Assembly: GCA_965116165.1 (NCBI GenBank) | Contig: OZ220484.1 | Coordinates: 2,728,001-2,792,000 of the forward strand | Length of the DNA: 64,000 nucleotides | From: Azophilus sp965116165 | GTDB lineage: Bacteria; Pseudomonadota; Gammaproteobacteria; Pseudomonadales; Azotimanducaceae | Direction: 5' to 3' | Shown here: positions 26,928-35,300 of the stretch, one piece after another | Layout: the number at the start of each line of letters is the position of its first letter | How positions within the stretch are numbered: position 1 is the first letter of the stretch | Position numbers and translations under genes: made by a program | The notes under the pieces: generated by a model | Databases searched by the model: none | The model's input: the letters and a program-made list of their open reading frames with translations, nothing else | Told to the model about the DNA's origin: nothing

Positions 26928-27408
26928 GTGAGTACTCCGAGAAATCTTGAAGAGGTGCTGGCAAAGCTAGGGAACCTCTGATTAATTCTGTAGCCTCGGC
27001 ATTCAAGTCAATAAAATCAATAGATTACGAGTAGCTCAATGCTGCTCTATCGACTTGTTCAGACCTTCCCTAGAGATCCAGGAAGTCTTGGTACGCTATG
27101 CGCGGGGAATAGACCGTTACGACATTGAATTGGCGAAAAGTGCCTACCATCCCGATGCAACGGACGAGCATGGACCCATTCGCGGCAATGCCCACGAGGT
27201 GATGGACAGGGTGGAAAAGAGCATGGCCGACATAGAAGTCTGTCAACACCTGATGGCCACCAACCCCGCGCTGGTCGAGGGCTATCGGCAATTGGTGGAA
27301 AGAATCAGGCCGTATGGGATGCGCCTGTTTCAACAACTCTGGCACGGCGTGAACTGTGTCCAACTCGCGTTGGAGTGCGAACCGCGCTGCCCCCGCATGG
27401 GCGCGTAG
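26928..27408 (+). pseudogene. SnoaL-like gene interrupted by MITE A
   Basis: GTG 26928 opens VSTPRNLEEVLAKL, which stops being coding at 26969. The frame resumes at 27073 as EIQEVLVRYARGIDRYDIEL and AYHPDATDEHGPIRGN, a SnoaL/NTF2-like domain start. Deleting the 101-bp element plus one TA joins the two parts in frame. Downstream of about 27265 the reading changes to GYRQLVERIRPYGMRLFQQL and WHG, which looks like the start of an old-yellow-enzyme barrel, so a second rearrangement truncated the domain. The gene is not functional. The 300 bases after it contain a short direct repeat (GCTGCCCCCGCATGGG, twice) and no gene. Confidence 0.75.
26970..27070 (-). repeat. MITE family A, copy 4 (inside SnoaL-like gene)
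   Basis: A 101-bp copy flanked on both sides by TA (26968-26969 and 27071-27072). The ends GGGAACCTCTGATTAAT and CAGACCTTCCC are inverted. Removal with one TA restores an open reading frame, which shows a clean TA duplication of the IS630/Tc1-mariner kind. Confidence 0.92.
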
Positions 27409-27723
27409 ATCGGAGGCCTACGATTCGGGTTTGCGCTGCCCCCGCATGGGTGTGCGTAGATCTCCGATATCGAGACCGGTTGAAGCTCCAGCTTCTAGCG
27501 GCACGATGTTGTCATCGAGGCTTGGCGGCGGCCGTGTCCGGGGCGATTCCCAGTTGCCGATCTGGCCGATGGTGTCGACTTCTGCGTGTTGATGGTCCCG
27601 CTGGCGTTGTAGCTCGAGGGTTCCGACGGCACGATATTCTCCTACAACAGCCGTGGATGATGACGCACAGCCCTGTCGTTGCCGTTTTGGTATGCTCTGG
27701 GGCAATCGAAGTGAGTGGCCCGC

Positions 27724-28080
27724 ATGAGCGCGATCGTTAAGGAAATCTACGATGCCTTCCGGAGTGCCGGCGTATCCGACGAACAGGCGACGGCGGCCGC
27801 CCGATCAATTCCGATTTCGGATGACTTGGCCACGAAGGCCGATGTGGCTGCACTGCGCACGGAAATCACGGAACTGCGGGCTGAAATGCATTCGGAAATC
27901 ACGGGGCTGCGGGCTGAAATGCATTCAGAAATCGGAGGGCTTCGCACAGAACTGCATACGAAAATCGGTTCCTTGCGCGCCGAAATGAAAGACTTGGAAT
28001 TGCGCATGACCGTCAAGTTTTATGCCGCGCTTGGGGCAGCGGTTGCGGCTATCAAGGCGCTCGACTTCCTAATCGGCTGA
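27724..28080 (+). CDS. Small coiled-coil protein with C-terminal membrane segment (DUF1640-like)
   Basis: A 118-residue protein. A helical start (IVKEIYDAFRSAGVSDEQAT) leads to a coiled coil built of three similar 11-residue steps (LRTEITELRAEM, ITGLRAEMHSEI, IGGLRTELHTKI), then a hydrophobic tail (FYAALGAAVAAIKALDFLIG). This resembles the DUF1640/CCDC90-like proteins. No enzymatic role is expected. ATG 27724 is preferred to the GTG three codons upstream. It is flanked by remnants and repeats, so it may itself be a mobile or accessory gene. Confidence 0.7.
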   Translation: MSAIVKEIYDAFRSAGVSDEQATAAARSIPISDDLATKADVAALRTEITELRAEMHSEITGLRAEMHSEIGGLRTELHTKIGSLRAEMKDLELRMTVKFYAALGAAVAAIKALDFLIG

Positions 28081-28342
28081 GAAACCGCTCGATTCAGATT
28101 CAGGCCAGATCGGACCCCAAGACCTGCTCATCCCCTGTCCCGTGGGCAGGATGAGAATTGCTACATTTTCTAAAACATAGGGCGACCAAAACGTGACGAT
28201 TCGGTGGCCGAGTCGGTGCTGCACTTGGACATGCGTAGAGACGGTGTACACAGGAACTTGGAGCAGATCGACTACCCCATATTCGAAATTAAAATAATAA
28301 ACAAAAAAATTAGATCAAAAGATTATTGTAGGGGATGATTTT

Positions 28343-28352
28343 TCATATATGA
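28343..28352. promoter_or_regulatory. Candidate operator TCATATATGA
   Basis: A perfect 10-bp palindrome in an AT-rich tract, 222 bases before the FAH-family gene. Variants occur before the GH141-like gene (32157-32180) and the TonB receptor (36997-37006). A MITE (28424-28524) now separates it from the gene. Assignment to a regulator is a guess. The rest of the 494-base gap holds a short family A end fragment at about 28380 and no gene. Confidence 0.35.
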
Positions 28353-28423
28353 ATATTTTTTTATATGCGATAAGTTGCGATCAGACCTTCCCAGACTTTC
28401 TTGTCCAAGTGTCCATTCATCTA

Positions 28424-28524
28424 AGGAACTTCCGATTAATCCTTTAGTCACAGCATCCGAGTTAATAAAATCAATAACTTACGAATAGATCAATGCTGCT
28501 CTATCGAATTGATCAGAGTTTCCC
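28424..28524 (-). repeat. MITE family A, copy 5
   Basis: A full 101-bp copy flanked by TA at 28422-28423 and 28525-28526. It lies 50 bases before the start of the FAH-family gene and so is likely to form part of its leader or to displace its promoter. Confidence 0.88.
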
Positions 28525-28574
28525 TAAAACCTTGGCAGTCTAGGGGGCTTATTGAGAACTCCGAGTAAGGCAAC

Positions 28575-29756
28575 TTGCACAACTCTATCATTCCGAACGA
28601 GGGCACATGGGTCGGTCGTGTATGGCGGACCATGTCTGCATCGAAACATCCCATTGCGGGTCCGTCGGTTGTGTCGGTTGTCGATGGCGATATCTTTGAC
28701 ATTAGTCAAGAATGCCCTACGGTTGCGGAATTGCTAGCGCGGGATGATCGTGTTGCTGTGGCATGCTCCCCTCGGCGTTCGATGCGCGTCGCATCGCTTG
28801 ATGATCTGGCGAACTGCCCTTCTGACATGTCCGATGGATCCAGAGACCGGTTGCTGTCGCCGGTCGATCTACAATGCTTGAAGGCGGCTGGCGTTACCTT
28901 CGCCTCAAGCCTGATCGAACGTATGATTGAGGAACAGTCGGGCGGTGATAGCAGTAAGGCGGCTTCGCTGAGGCACGAATTGCGGGACGTGATGGGTGGT
29001 TCGCTCGATAAGATCACCCCCGGCTCCACAGAGGCTGCCGCCCTTGCTGATCGACTGCGCGCCAAGGGTATGTGGTCTCAGTACCTGGAAGTCGGAATTG
29101 GCCCCTACGCAGAGATCTTCACCAAGGCACCCGTGCTTTCCTCGGTTGGATATGGTCATGCCATTGGCATACATCCGGAATCCGTTTGGAACAACCCGGA
29201 GCCCGAGTTGGTTCTGGTCGTCAACGCGAAGGCCGAAATCGTCGGCGCCACGCTTGGCAACGACGTAAATCTCAGGGATTTCGAGGGCCGGTCGGCGCTT
29301 CTTCTTGGGCGCGCCAAGGACAACAACGCTTCCTGTGCGATCGGCCCCTTTATTCGCTTGTTTGACGACACATTCTCCTATGAGGATCTGGGCGATATCG
29401 TTGTTGTCCTGGAAATCGCGGGACAGGACGGCTTCATACTCCAGGCGCGTAGCGAGTTGAGCCGAATCAGTCGCCAATTCAACGACTTGGTGGTCCAGGC
29501 ATCGGGAATCAACCATCAGTATCCAGATGGTTTCGTGCTGATGACCGGCACCGTCTTTGTGCCGACTCAGGACCGGGATGGCGCTGGGCGGGGTTTTACC
29601 CACAAAATCGGTGATCGGGTGACCATCAGTGCCCCGGAATTGGGGCGGCTCGTCAATACCGTCCAATACTCGAACATAGCTCCCCCATGGACATTCGGTA
29701 TCGGCGACTTAATGCACAATCTCGCGCAGCGGAAGCTCTTGAGGGAGGAGGTTTGA
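28575..29756 (+). CDS. FAH-family 2-keto-3-deoxy-aldonate dehydratase (XylX/KdaD-like)
   Basis: A 393-residue member of the fumarylacetoacetate-hydrolase family. Metal-ligand positions are in NPEPELVLVV (Glu) and GNDVNLRDFE (Asp). AKDNNASCAIGPFI is the conserved core. Its length and N-terminal extension match Caulobacter XylX, a 2-keto-3-deoxy-pentonate dehydratase, better than the shorter diketo-acid hydrolases. It is followed at once by an aldehyde dehydrogenase. That pair converts 2-keto-3-deoxy-pentonate to 2-oxoglutarate semialdehyde and then 2-oxoglutarate. A role as 2,4-diketo-3-deoxy-L-fuconate hydrolase is the main alternative. The start TTG 28575 is tentative. Confidence 0.75.
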   Translation: MHNSIIPNEGTWVGRVWRTMSASKHPIAGPSVVSVVDGDIFDISQECPTVAELLARDDRVAVACSPRRSMRVASLDDLANCPSDMSDGSRDRLLSPVDLQCLKAAGVTFASSLIERMIEEQSGGDSSKAASLRHELRDVMGGSLDKITPGSTEAAALADRLRAKGMWSQYLEVGIGPYAEIFTKAPVLSSVGYGHAIGIHPESVWNNPEPELVLVVNAKAEIVGATLGNDVNLRDFEGRSALLLGRAKDNNASCAIGPFIRLFDDTFSYEDLGDIVVVLEIAGQDGFILQARSELSRISRQFNDLVVQASGINHQYPDGFVLMTGTVFVPTQDRDGAGRGFTHKIGDRVTISAPELGRLVNTVQYSNIAPPWTFGIGDLMHNLAQRKLLREEV

Positions 29757-29758
29757 TT

Positions 29759-31198
29759 GTGAGAGAAGCAACGTTTGCGAATTTTGTTTCTGGCGAGTGG
29801 GTGGAAACTGAAACTCGGGTGAGCAACGTCAATCCCTCGGATCTCGACGATCGAATTGGCGATGTTCATGTCGCCACCGAAGAATTGCTACTGAAAACCG
29901 TAGCCTGCGCTCAGTCGCAGCAGCCCGGCTGGGCGGACTGCGGTGTTCAGCGGCGTGCCGTGGTGCTTGATGCCGCAGGGGATGCGGTGTTGGCGCGGGG
30001 TGAGGCGCTTGGTCACATGCTGGCGCGAGAGGAGGGTAAGACGGCTGCTGAGGGCATGGGCGAGGTGGCGCGCGCCGGACAAATACTCAAGTTTTTTGCC
30101 GGCGAGGCGGTGCGTAATGCGGGGATGGCGATTGATTCGGTGCGGCCCGGCGTAGATGTGTTGGTGAGCCGTGAACCGGTTGGTGTCGTTGCGGCGGTGA
30201 CGCCCTGGAATTTTCCCATCGCCATACCCGCGTGGAAGGTCGCACCGGCGCTCGCCTACGGCAATGCGGTGGTGCTGAAGTGTTCTGAACTGACCGCCGC
30301 AAGCGCGTGCGCGCTCGTTGAAATTCTGCACGACTCTGGCGTACCGCCGGGTGTGGTCGGCCTTCTTCAGGGTGATGCCAATATTGGCGGCATGCTGGTG
30401 GATGCGGAGGGCATAGATGCTGTTTCTTTTACAGGCTCGGTCCGTGTTGGCAACACCATTGCGCTTTCGTGCGCGGCTGGGGGCGTCCGGTTCCAACTGG
30501 AAATGGGTGGCAAGAATCCACTGCTTATTCTTGATGACGCCGATCTTGATGTGGCGGTGCGCTGTGCCTTGGATGGAGCTTTCTTTTCCGCGGGCCAACG
30601 CTGTACGGCTTCGAGCCGCTTGATCGTGCAAAAGGGTATATGTCAGCGGTTTGTATCCGAGCTTGCATCGCGACTGGCGGCGGTGAATGTGGGCCATGCT
30701 CTCAGTCCATCGACCCAAATCGGACCGCTCGCCTCCGCAGCGCAGTTGCATAGGGTGCTTTGCTACATTGAACATGGCCGCAAGGAGGCCGGCGAGCCAG
30801 TCGTGGGCGGCCACCTGCTGGAACGCACGCCTCGGGGCTACTTCGTGGCGCCCACCCTCTTTGCGGATACAGCCAACACTATGCGCATCAACCGAGAAGA
30901 GATATTCGGGCCGGTCGCGACGGTTATTCCGGTTGCAACCTTCGAGGAAGGCCTCGCGGTTGCCAATGATACGGAATTTGGGTTGTCAGCCGGCATCTGT
31001 ACAAGGTCGCTGCGCTACAGCCGTGAATTTCAGAGACGCGCCGAGGCGGGGTTGGTGATGGTTAACCTGCCAACAGCGGGGGTGGACTATCACGTTCCGT
31101 TTGGAGGTGCCAAGGCATCTAGTGCGGGCCCCCGCGAACAGGGCGCTCAGGCTCGAGAGTTCTACACACAAATGAAAACTTCATATGTCGCAAGCTGA
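29759..31198 (+). CDS. Aldehyde dehydrogenase (2-oxoglutarate-semialdehyde dehydrogenase-like)
   Basis: A 479-residue NAD(P)-dependent aldehyde dehydrogenase. It shows VGVVAAVTPWNFPIAIPAWK (cofactor/active-site Asn), FTGSVRVGN, the catalytic Glu in LEMGGKNPLL, and the catalytic Cys in FFSAGQRCTASSRL. The start is GTG 29759, because GGGAGGAGG lies 8 bases before it. The FAH gene stops at 29756. Next to a KdaD/XylX-like enzyme, the best substrate is 2-oxoglutarate semialdehyde. L-lactaldehyde is another possible substrate in a fucose pathway. Confidence 0.88.
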   Translation: MREATFANFVSGEWVETETRVSNVNPSDLDDRIGDVHVATEELLLKTVACAQSQQPGWADCGVQRRAVVLDAAGDAVLARGEALGHMLAREEGKTAAEGMGEVARAGQILKFFAGEAVRNAGMAIDSVRPGVDVLVSREPVGVVAAVTPWNFPIAIPAWKVAPALAYGNAVVLKCSELTAASACALVEILHDSGVPPGVVGLLQGDANIGGMLVDAEGIDAVSFTGSVRVGNTIALSCAAGGVRFQLEMGGKNPLLILDDADLDVAVRCALDGAFFSAGQRCTASSRLIVQKGICQRFVSELASRLAAVNVGHALSPSTQIGPLASAAQLHRVLCYIEHGRKEAGEPVVGGHLLERTPRGYFVAPTLFADTANTMRINREEIFGPVATVIPVATFEEGLAVANDTEFGLSAGICTRSLRYSREFQRRAEAGLVMVNLPTAGVDYHVPFGGAKASSAGPREQGAQAREFYTQMKTSYVAS

Positions 31199-31272
31199 CG
31201 GATCGAGATTGGTTTTATAGTCGTCTTGCGAATCACCCGAATGATCGGGGCAGCGGCCCGAGGAGACAGACC

Positions 31273-32019
31273 ATGACCGAACGGCTCGCCGGAAAGGACA
31301 CCCTGGTTACCGCCGCCGCGGCCGGCATCGGCCGGGCGAGTGCGCTCGCGTTCGCCGCCGAGGGCGCGCGCGTGCACGCCGTCGACATGGACCGGGCCCG
31401 GCTTGAGATACTCTGCTCCGGGAACCCGCACCTGGTGCCGCATCCGCTCGACTTGGTCGACAACGGCGCGGCTGCGGCGCTCGCCGAGCGCATCGGCGAA
31501 ATCGATGTCCTATTCAACTGTGCGGGCTGTGTGCCGAACGGCACACTCTTGGAGTGCGACGAGGCGGACTGGGATTTCGCCTTCGATCTGAACGTCAAGA
31601 CCATGTTCCGGCTCTGCCGCACCTTCCTGCCCGGCATGCTCTCCCGCGGCGGCGGCGCCATCGTCAACATGGCCTCGGTGGCGGGGGTGACCACGGCGGT
31701 GCCGAACCGCTGCGCCTACAGCGCCAGCAAGGCCGCCGTAGCGGGACTCACCCGGGCTATCGCCTGCGACTTCGTTACCAAGGGCGTTCGCTGCAACGCG
31801 GTGTGTCCGGGGACGGTGGACACACCCTCGCTGAACACGCGGCTCGCGGCGTTCGAGGATCCGGACCGGGCGCGCCGCGACTTCGAGACCCGCCAGCCCA
31901 TGGGCCGCCTCGGCCGGCCTGATGAGGTCGCCGCGCTCGTGGTCTACCTCGCCTCGGACGAGTCCGCCTTTGTGACCGGGCAGACCTTCGTCATCGACGG
32001 CGGCTGGAGCAACGGATGA
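31273..32019 (+). CDS. SDR, 2-keto-3-deoxy-L-fuconate dehydrogenase-like
   Basis: A 248-residue short-chain dehydrogenase. Cofactor loop VTAAAAGIGRAS, Asp in VDMDRARLE (NAD), NCAG, catalytic Ser in NMASVAG and Tyr/Lys in YSASK are all present. CDEADWDFAFDLNVKTMFRL and CPGTVDTPSL resemble 2-keto-3-deoxy-L-fuconate dehydrogenase of Xanthomonas and mammalian BDH2. It would oxidise 2-keto-3-deoxy-L-fuconate with NAD. Its composition is clearly more GC-rich than the following locus. AGGAGACAG precedes ATG 31273. Confidence 0.86.
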   Translation: MTERLAGKDTLVTAAAAGIGRASALAFAAEGARVHAVDMDRARLEILCSGNPHLVPHPLDLVDNGAAAALAERIGEIDVLFNCAGCVPNGTLLECDEADWDFAFDLNVKTMFRLCRTFLPGMLSRGGGAIVNMASVAGVTTAVPNRCAYSASKAAVAGLTRAIACDFVTKGVRCNAVCPGTVDTPSLNTRLAAFEDPDRARRDFETRQPMGRLGRPDEVAALVVYLASDESAFVTGQTFVIDGGWSNG

Positions 32020-32156
32020 CGGGCGGGCGCTCACCCCGGAAACGGCTCGGGCGGTGGAACCGGATGCTTGATGATTTATTCGTTTTAAGGCGGATAGTTC
32101 TATTTTTCATAACGATTTGTTCTCAACAATGCTGACAAAATTTCTGTATGATGACC

Positions 32157-32180
32157 ATATATGATAATTTATTCATATAT
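32157..32180. promoter_or_regulatory. Candidate operator, inverted repeat ATATATGA-N8-TCATATAT
   Basis: Two perfect 8-bp arms separated by 8 bases, in the 311-base AT-rich leader of the GH141-like gene. Each arm resembles the TCATATATGA palindrome at 28343. TCATATATAAACA at its right end is almost repeated at 50700-50712 (TCACATATAAACA). Confidence 0.45.
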
Positions 32181-32330
32181 AAACAATGCGTGTGTTGCCT
32201 AATGAAAGTACCCGCGAGTGTGAATATGATTACAGTGATTACAGGATGTTATAAATTCTTTTCTCAGTCTGGAGAACCAGCACTTGGGGAGTTTCCCTGC
32301 GAGCACGCCCGCTTCGGGCAAAAACAAAAC

Positions 32331-35300
32331 ATGGCTAAGCTGCCAATTTTCCTAATTGCGATGCTATTTTGCTTTGGGTCGGCCTTAACAGTCACTGCGG
32401 TGGCGCAACCGTCGATTGACCCCCCGGCCAAACCCGCCAAGCCAACGGGCCTCTCGGCCACTGGCGGCGACGGCCGGGCGGAGCTGTCGTGGATCGACCC
32501 GGGCGACGAGAGCATCGATGTGTGGAAGGTGAGGTACGGGAAGGTCGGTGAGGAGGGCAAGGTCGGTAAGGAGGGCTGGAGCCGCTGGGCTATCATCCCC
32601 GGCTCGGGCGCCGGCACGACGAGCCACACGGTGACGGGTCTGGAGAACGGCAGCGAGTACCACTTCCGCGTCAAAGCGAGAAACAGCAGCGGCCTCGGTG
32701 AGCCGTCGGCGGCGGTGGCGGCGACACCGATGGCGGTGCCGGCCAAACCGGTGCTGAGCGCCACTGGCGGCGACGGCCGGGCGGAGCTGTCGTGGATCGA
32801 CCCGGGCGACGAGAGCATCGATGTGTGGAAGGTGAGGTACGGGAAGGTCGGTGAGGAGGGCAAGGTCGGTAAGGAGGGCTGGAGCCGCTGGGCTATCATC
32901 CCCGGCTCGGGCGCCGGCACGACGAGCCACACGGTGACGGGTCTGGAGAACGGCAGCGAGTACCACTTCCGCGTCAAAGCGAGAAACAGCAGCGGCCTCG
33001 GTGAGCCGTCGGCGGCGGTGGCGGCGACACCGATGGCGGTGCCGGCCAAGCTGCTAGTTCAAGCCATATACATATCTCCAACTGGTGACGATGATATGGG
33101 CCATGGCACCCGTGCCTCGCCATGGCGAACCTTGGAGAAAGCCCGGGATACTCTCAGGGCAATAAGCAATTTCAACGAGGATATGTCCGTTGTTCTAATG
33201 GATGGGACATACCATCTCGACGAAACGCTACTGCTTACATCGGAGGATTCCGGTCGAAATGGATACAGGATCACCTATAGAGCCGAAAACCCCGGTGAGG
33301 CAATCATTAGTGGCGGCGATGCCGTAACAGGCTGGTCCGACCCGGACAAGGACGGAATCTTTCAGGCAGCGGTGCCGGCGGGCAGTGATTCGAGACAGTT
33401 GTACGTGGATGGTATCAGAGCTGTGCGTGCTAGAAGCACTAATGGAAGCGGCTGGGTAGGCCATGCCAACGGGACATTTTCGGCTCCCTCGGCTGCATCC
33501 CGCTGGGAGAATCCCGGAGATGTCGAACTCGTGTTCCTTTGGCGCTGGAAAATGTACCGAGCCCCGGTTGCTTCCATCTCCAATGAACAAGCAAGGGTAG
33601 AGGATAACTATTGGGAGTTGGCCAAAATTGGGCCCTTCGGAGCTCGTGATCAGAAAGGAGTAAACCCCGCATGGATTGAAAACGCGTTCGAATTACTTGA
33701 CACCGAGGGGGAATGGTATCTCAACACTCGAACCAACACCCTCTATTATAAGCCCCTAAGAGGCCAGTTTGTTGATCATAATCCGGAAGTAATCCTACCT
33801 AGGCTGGAAAGGCTGATCTTGGGACAGGGGGTGGAGAACGTGACGTTTGATGGGCTTAAATTTGCGCACGCCACCTGGTTACACCCGAGTTCCTCAAGGG
33901 GCTATGTAAGTATTCAGTCTGGTGCAATCCTTACCGATCCTAACTATATTTCCATTGAGGATGCCTTTGAGGGCTTGGAGGAAATCCCGGGCAATGTGCA
34001 ATTTGATTTTTCGAAAAACATAATATTCAGTAACAATGAATTCCTGCACCTAGGCGCCACGGCGCTACGATTGGGAAGATCCTCGCAAAGTAACACGATA
34101 TTTAGAAATACGTTCACAGATATTTCCGGCAGCGCGATTACAATTGGTGATCTTCAAGATCATCACGTTAGTTATCTACATGCCGTTCGGGATAATGTTA
34201 TTGACAATAATCGGATTTCTAAAGTCGGCGCTGAATATTTTGATATGTATGGAATCAAGTTAGGCTACACAACACGTACCGTAGTAGCGAATAACACAAT
34301 TTTCGATTTGCCGATAGGAGGAATAAGCTTGGGCTGGGGGTGGGGCCGTTACGATGTGGAAGAGATTTTCTTTACTAACGATAACACCGGTAAAGCATAT
34401 AATTTCCCGACTATCTCAAAAAATAACGTCTTATATCGAAATTATGTGTATAACGTTACGCAGAAGATTGCGGATGCTGCGGGTATTTACAGTCTGGGCG
34501 CATCACCCGGTACTAGAATTATCTCTAATGTAATACACGACACTAAGAGGCCACAATATGGGACTGCATTTTCCCCGGGAATTTATCTAGATAACGGATC
34601 TAGGGGATTTGAAGTTGACGATAATGCAACATGGAGTTTGATAAACGAAGGATTGTTTTGCAACATGCCGAATGGGGAGAGGATCTGCACACGCTACAAT
34701 ACCGTGGGTCAAAATAGTTTTGTGGGCCGCCGTAGCGAAGTTGACGAGAGCATTGTGGCTAACGCCGGACAGCAACTTGAAATTACTAGCCCACGATCCT
34801 TGGACAACATACTTGCTGCTTTGCCGGCGAGGCTAACACCGAATCCTCTATCCATTCCGCCAGCGCGTGGCATGGTGGTGGGCAAGAAAGCCACTGCGAC
34901 GCCCAATGCATCGGATGCTGGCAATGTCATTGATGCCAATCCGCGTACCTATTGGAGCGCCGGCACTGCTTCAAAGGCTTCATTGACAATTGACTTGGGA
35001 GGAGTTGTCGAGGTGTCTCAAGTTGCCATTGCTTTTGGAACGGTTGATCAGGCTGATGAAATTGGAAGAGTGCGCTACATACGTAAAGGCGTTTCCTATG
35101 AAATTTGGACGTCTTTAGATGATGAGGAAAAGGGATTTGAAAGACAGCAATTTCGTACTACCGCGCGTAGTTGGCCCGATGCCCCTCGCCAGCAAATTTC
35201 ACCGACATACTCTTTAGATATTCGCCAGGCGATTAACGACATTCTAATCCAAAATAGGCCGGTTGCCCGATATGTAAAGATAAAAACTACAATCACGGAT

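Noticed and set aside
28575..31198. Assignment of the FAH/ALDH pair to D-xylose catabolism
   Set aside because: The similarity to XylX/XylA is real, but no xylose dehydrogenase, xylonolactonase or xylonate dehydratase is present, while the L-fucose/D-arabinose enzymes are.
32264..33049. Minus-strand open frames opposite the FN3 modules
   Set aside because: They are antisense shadows created by the GC-rich duplicated DNA; the plus strand encodes recognisable domains.
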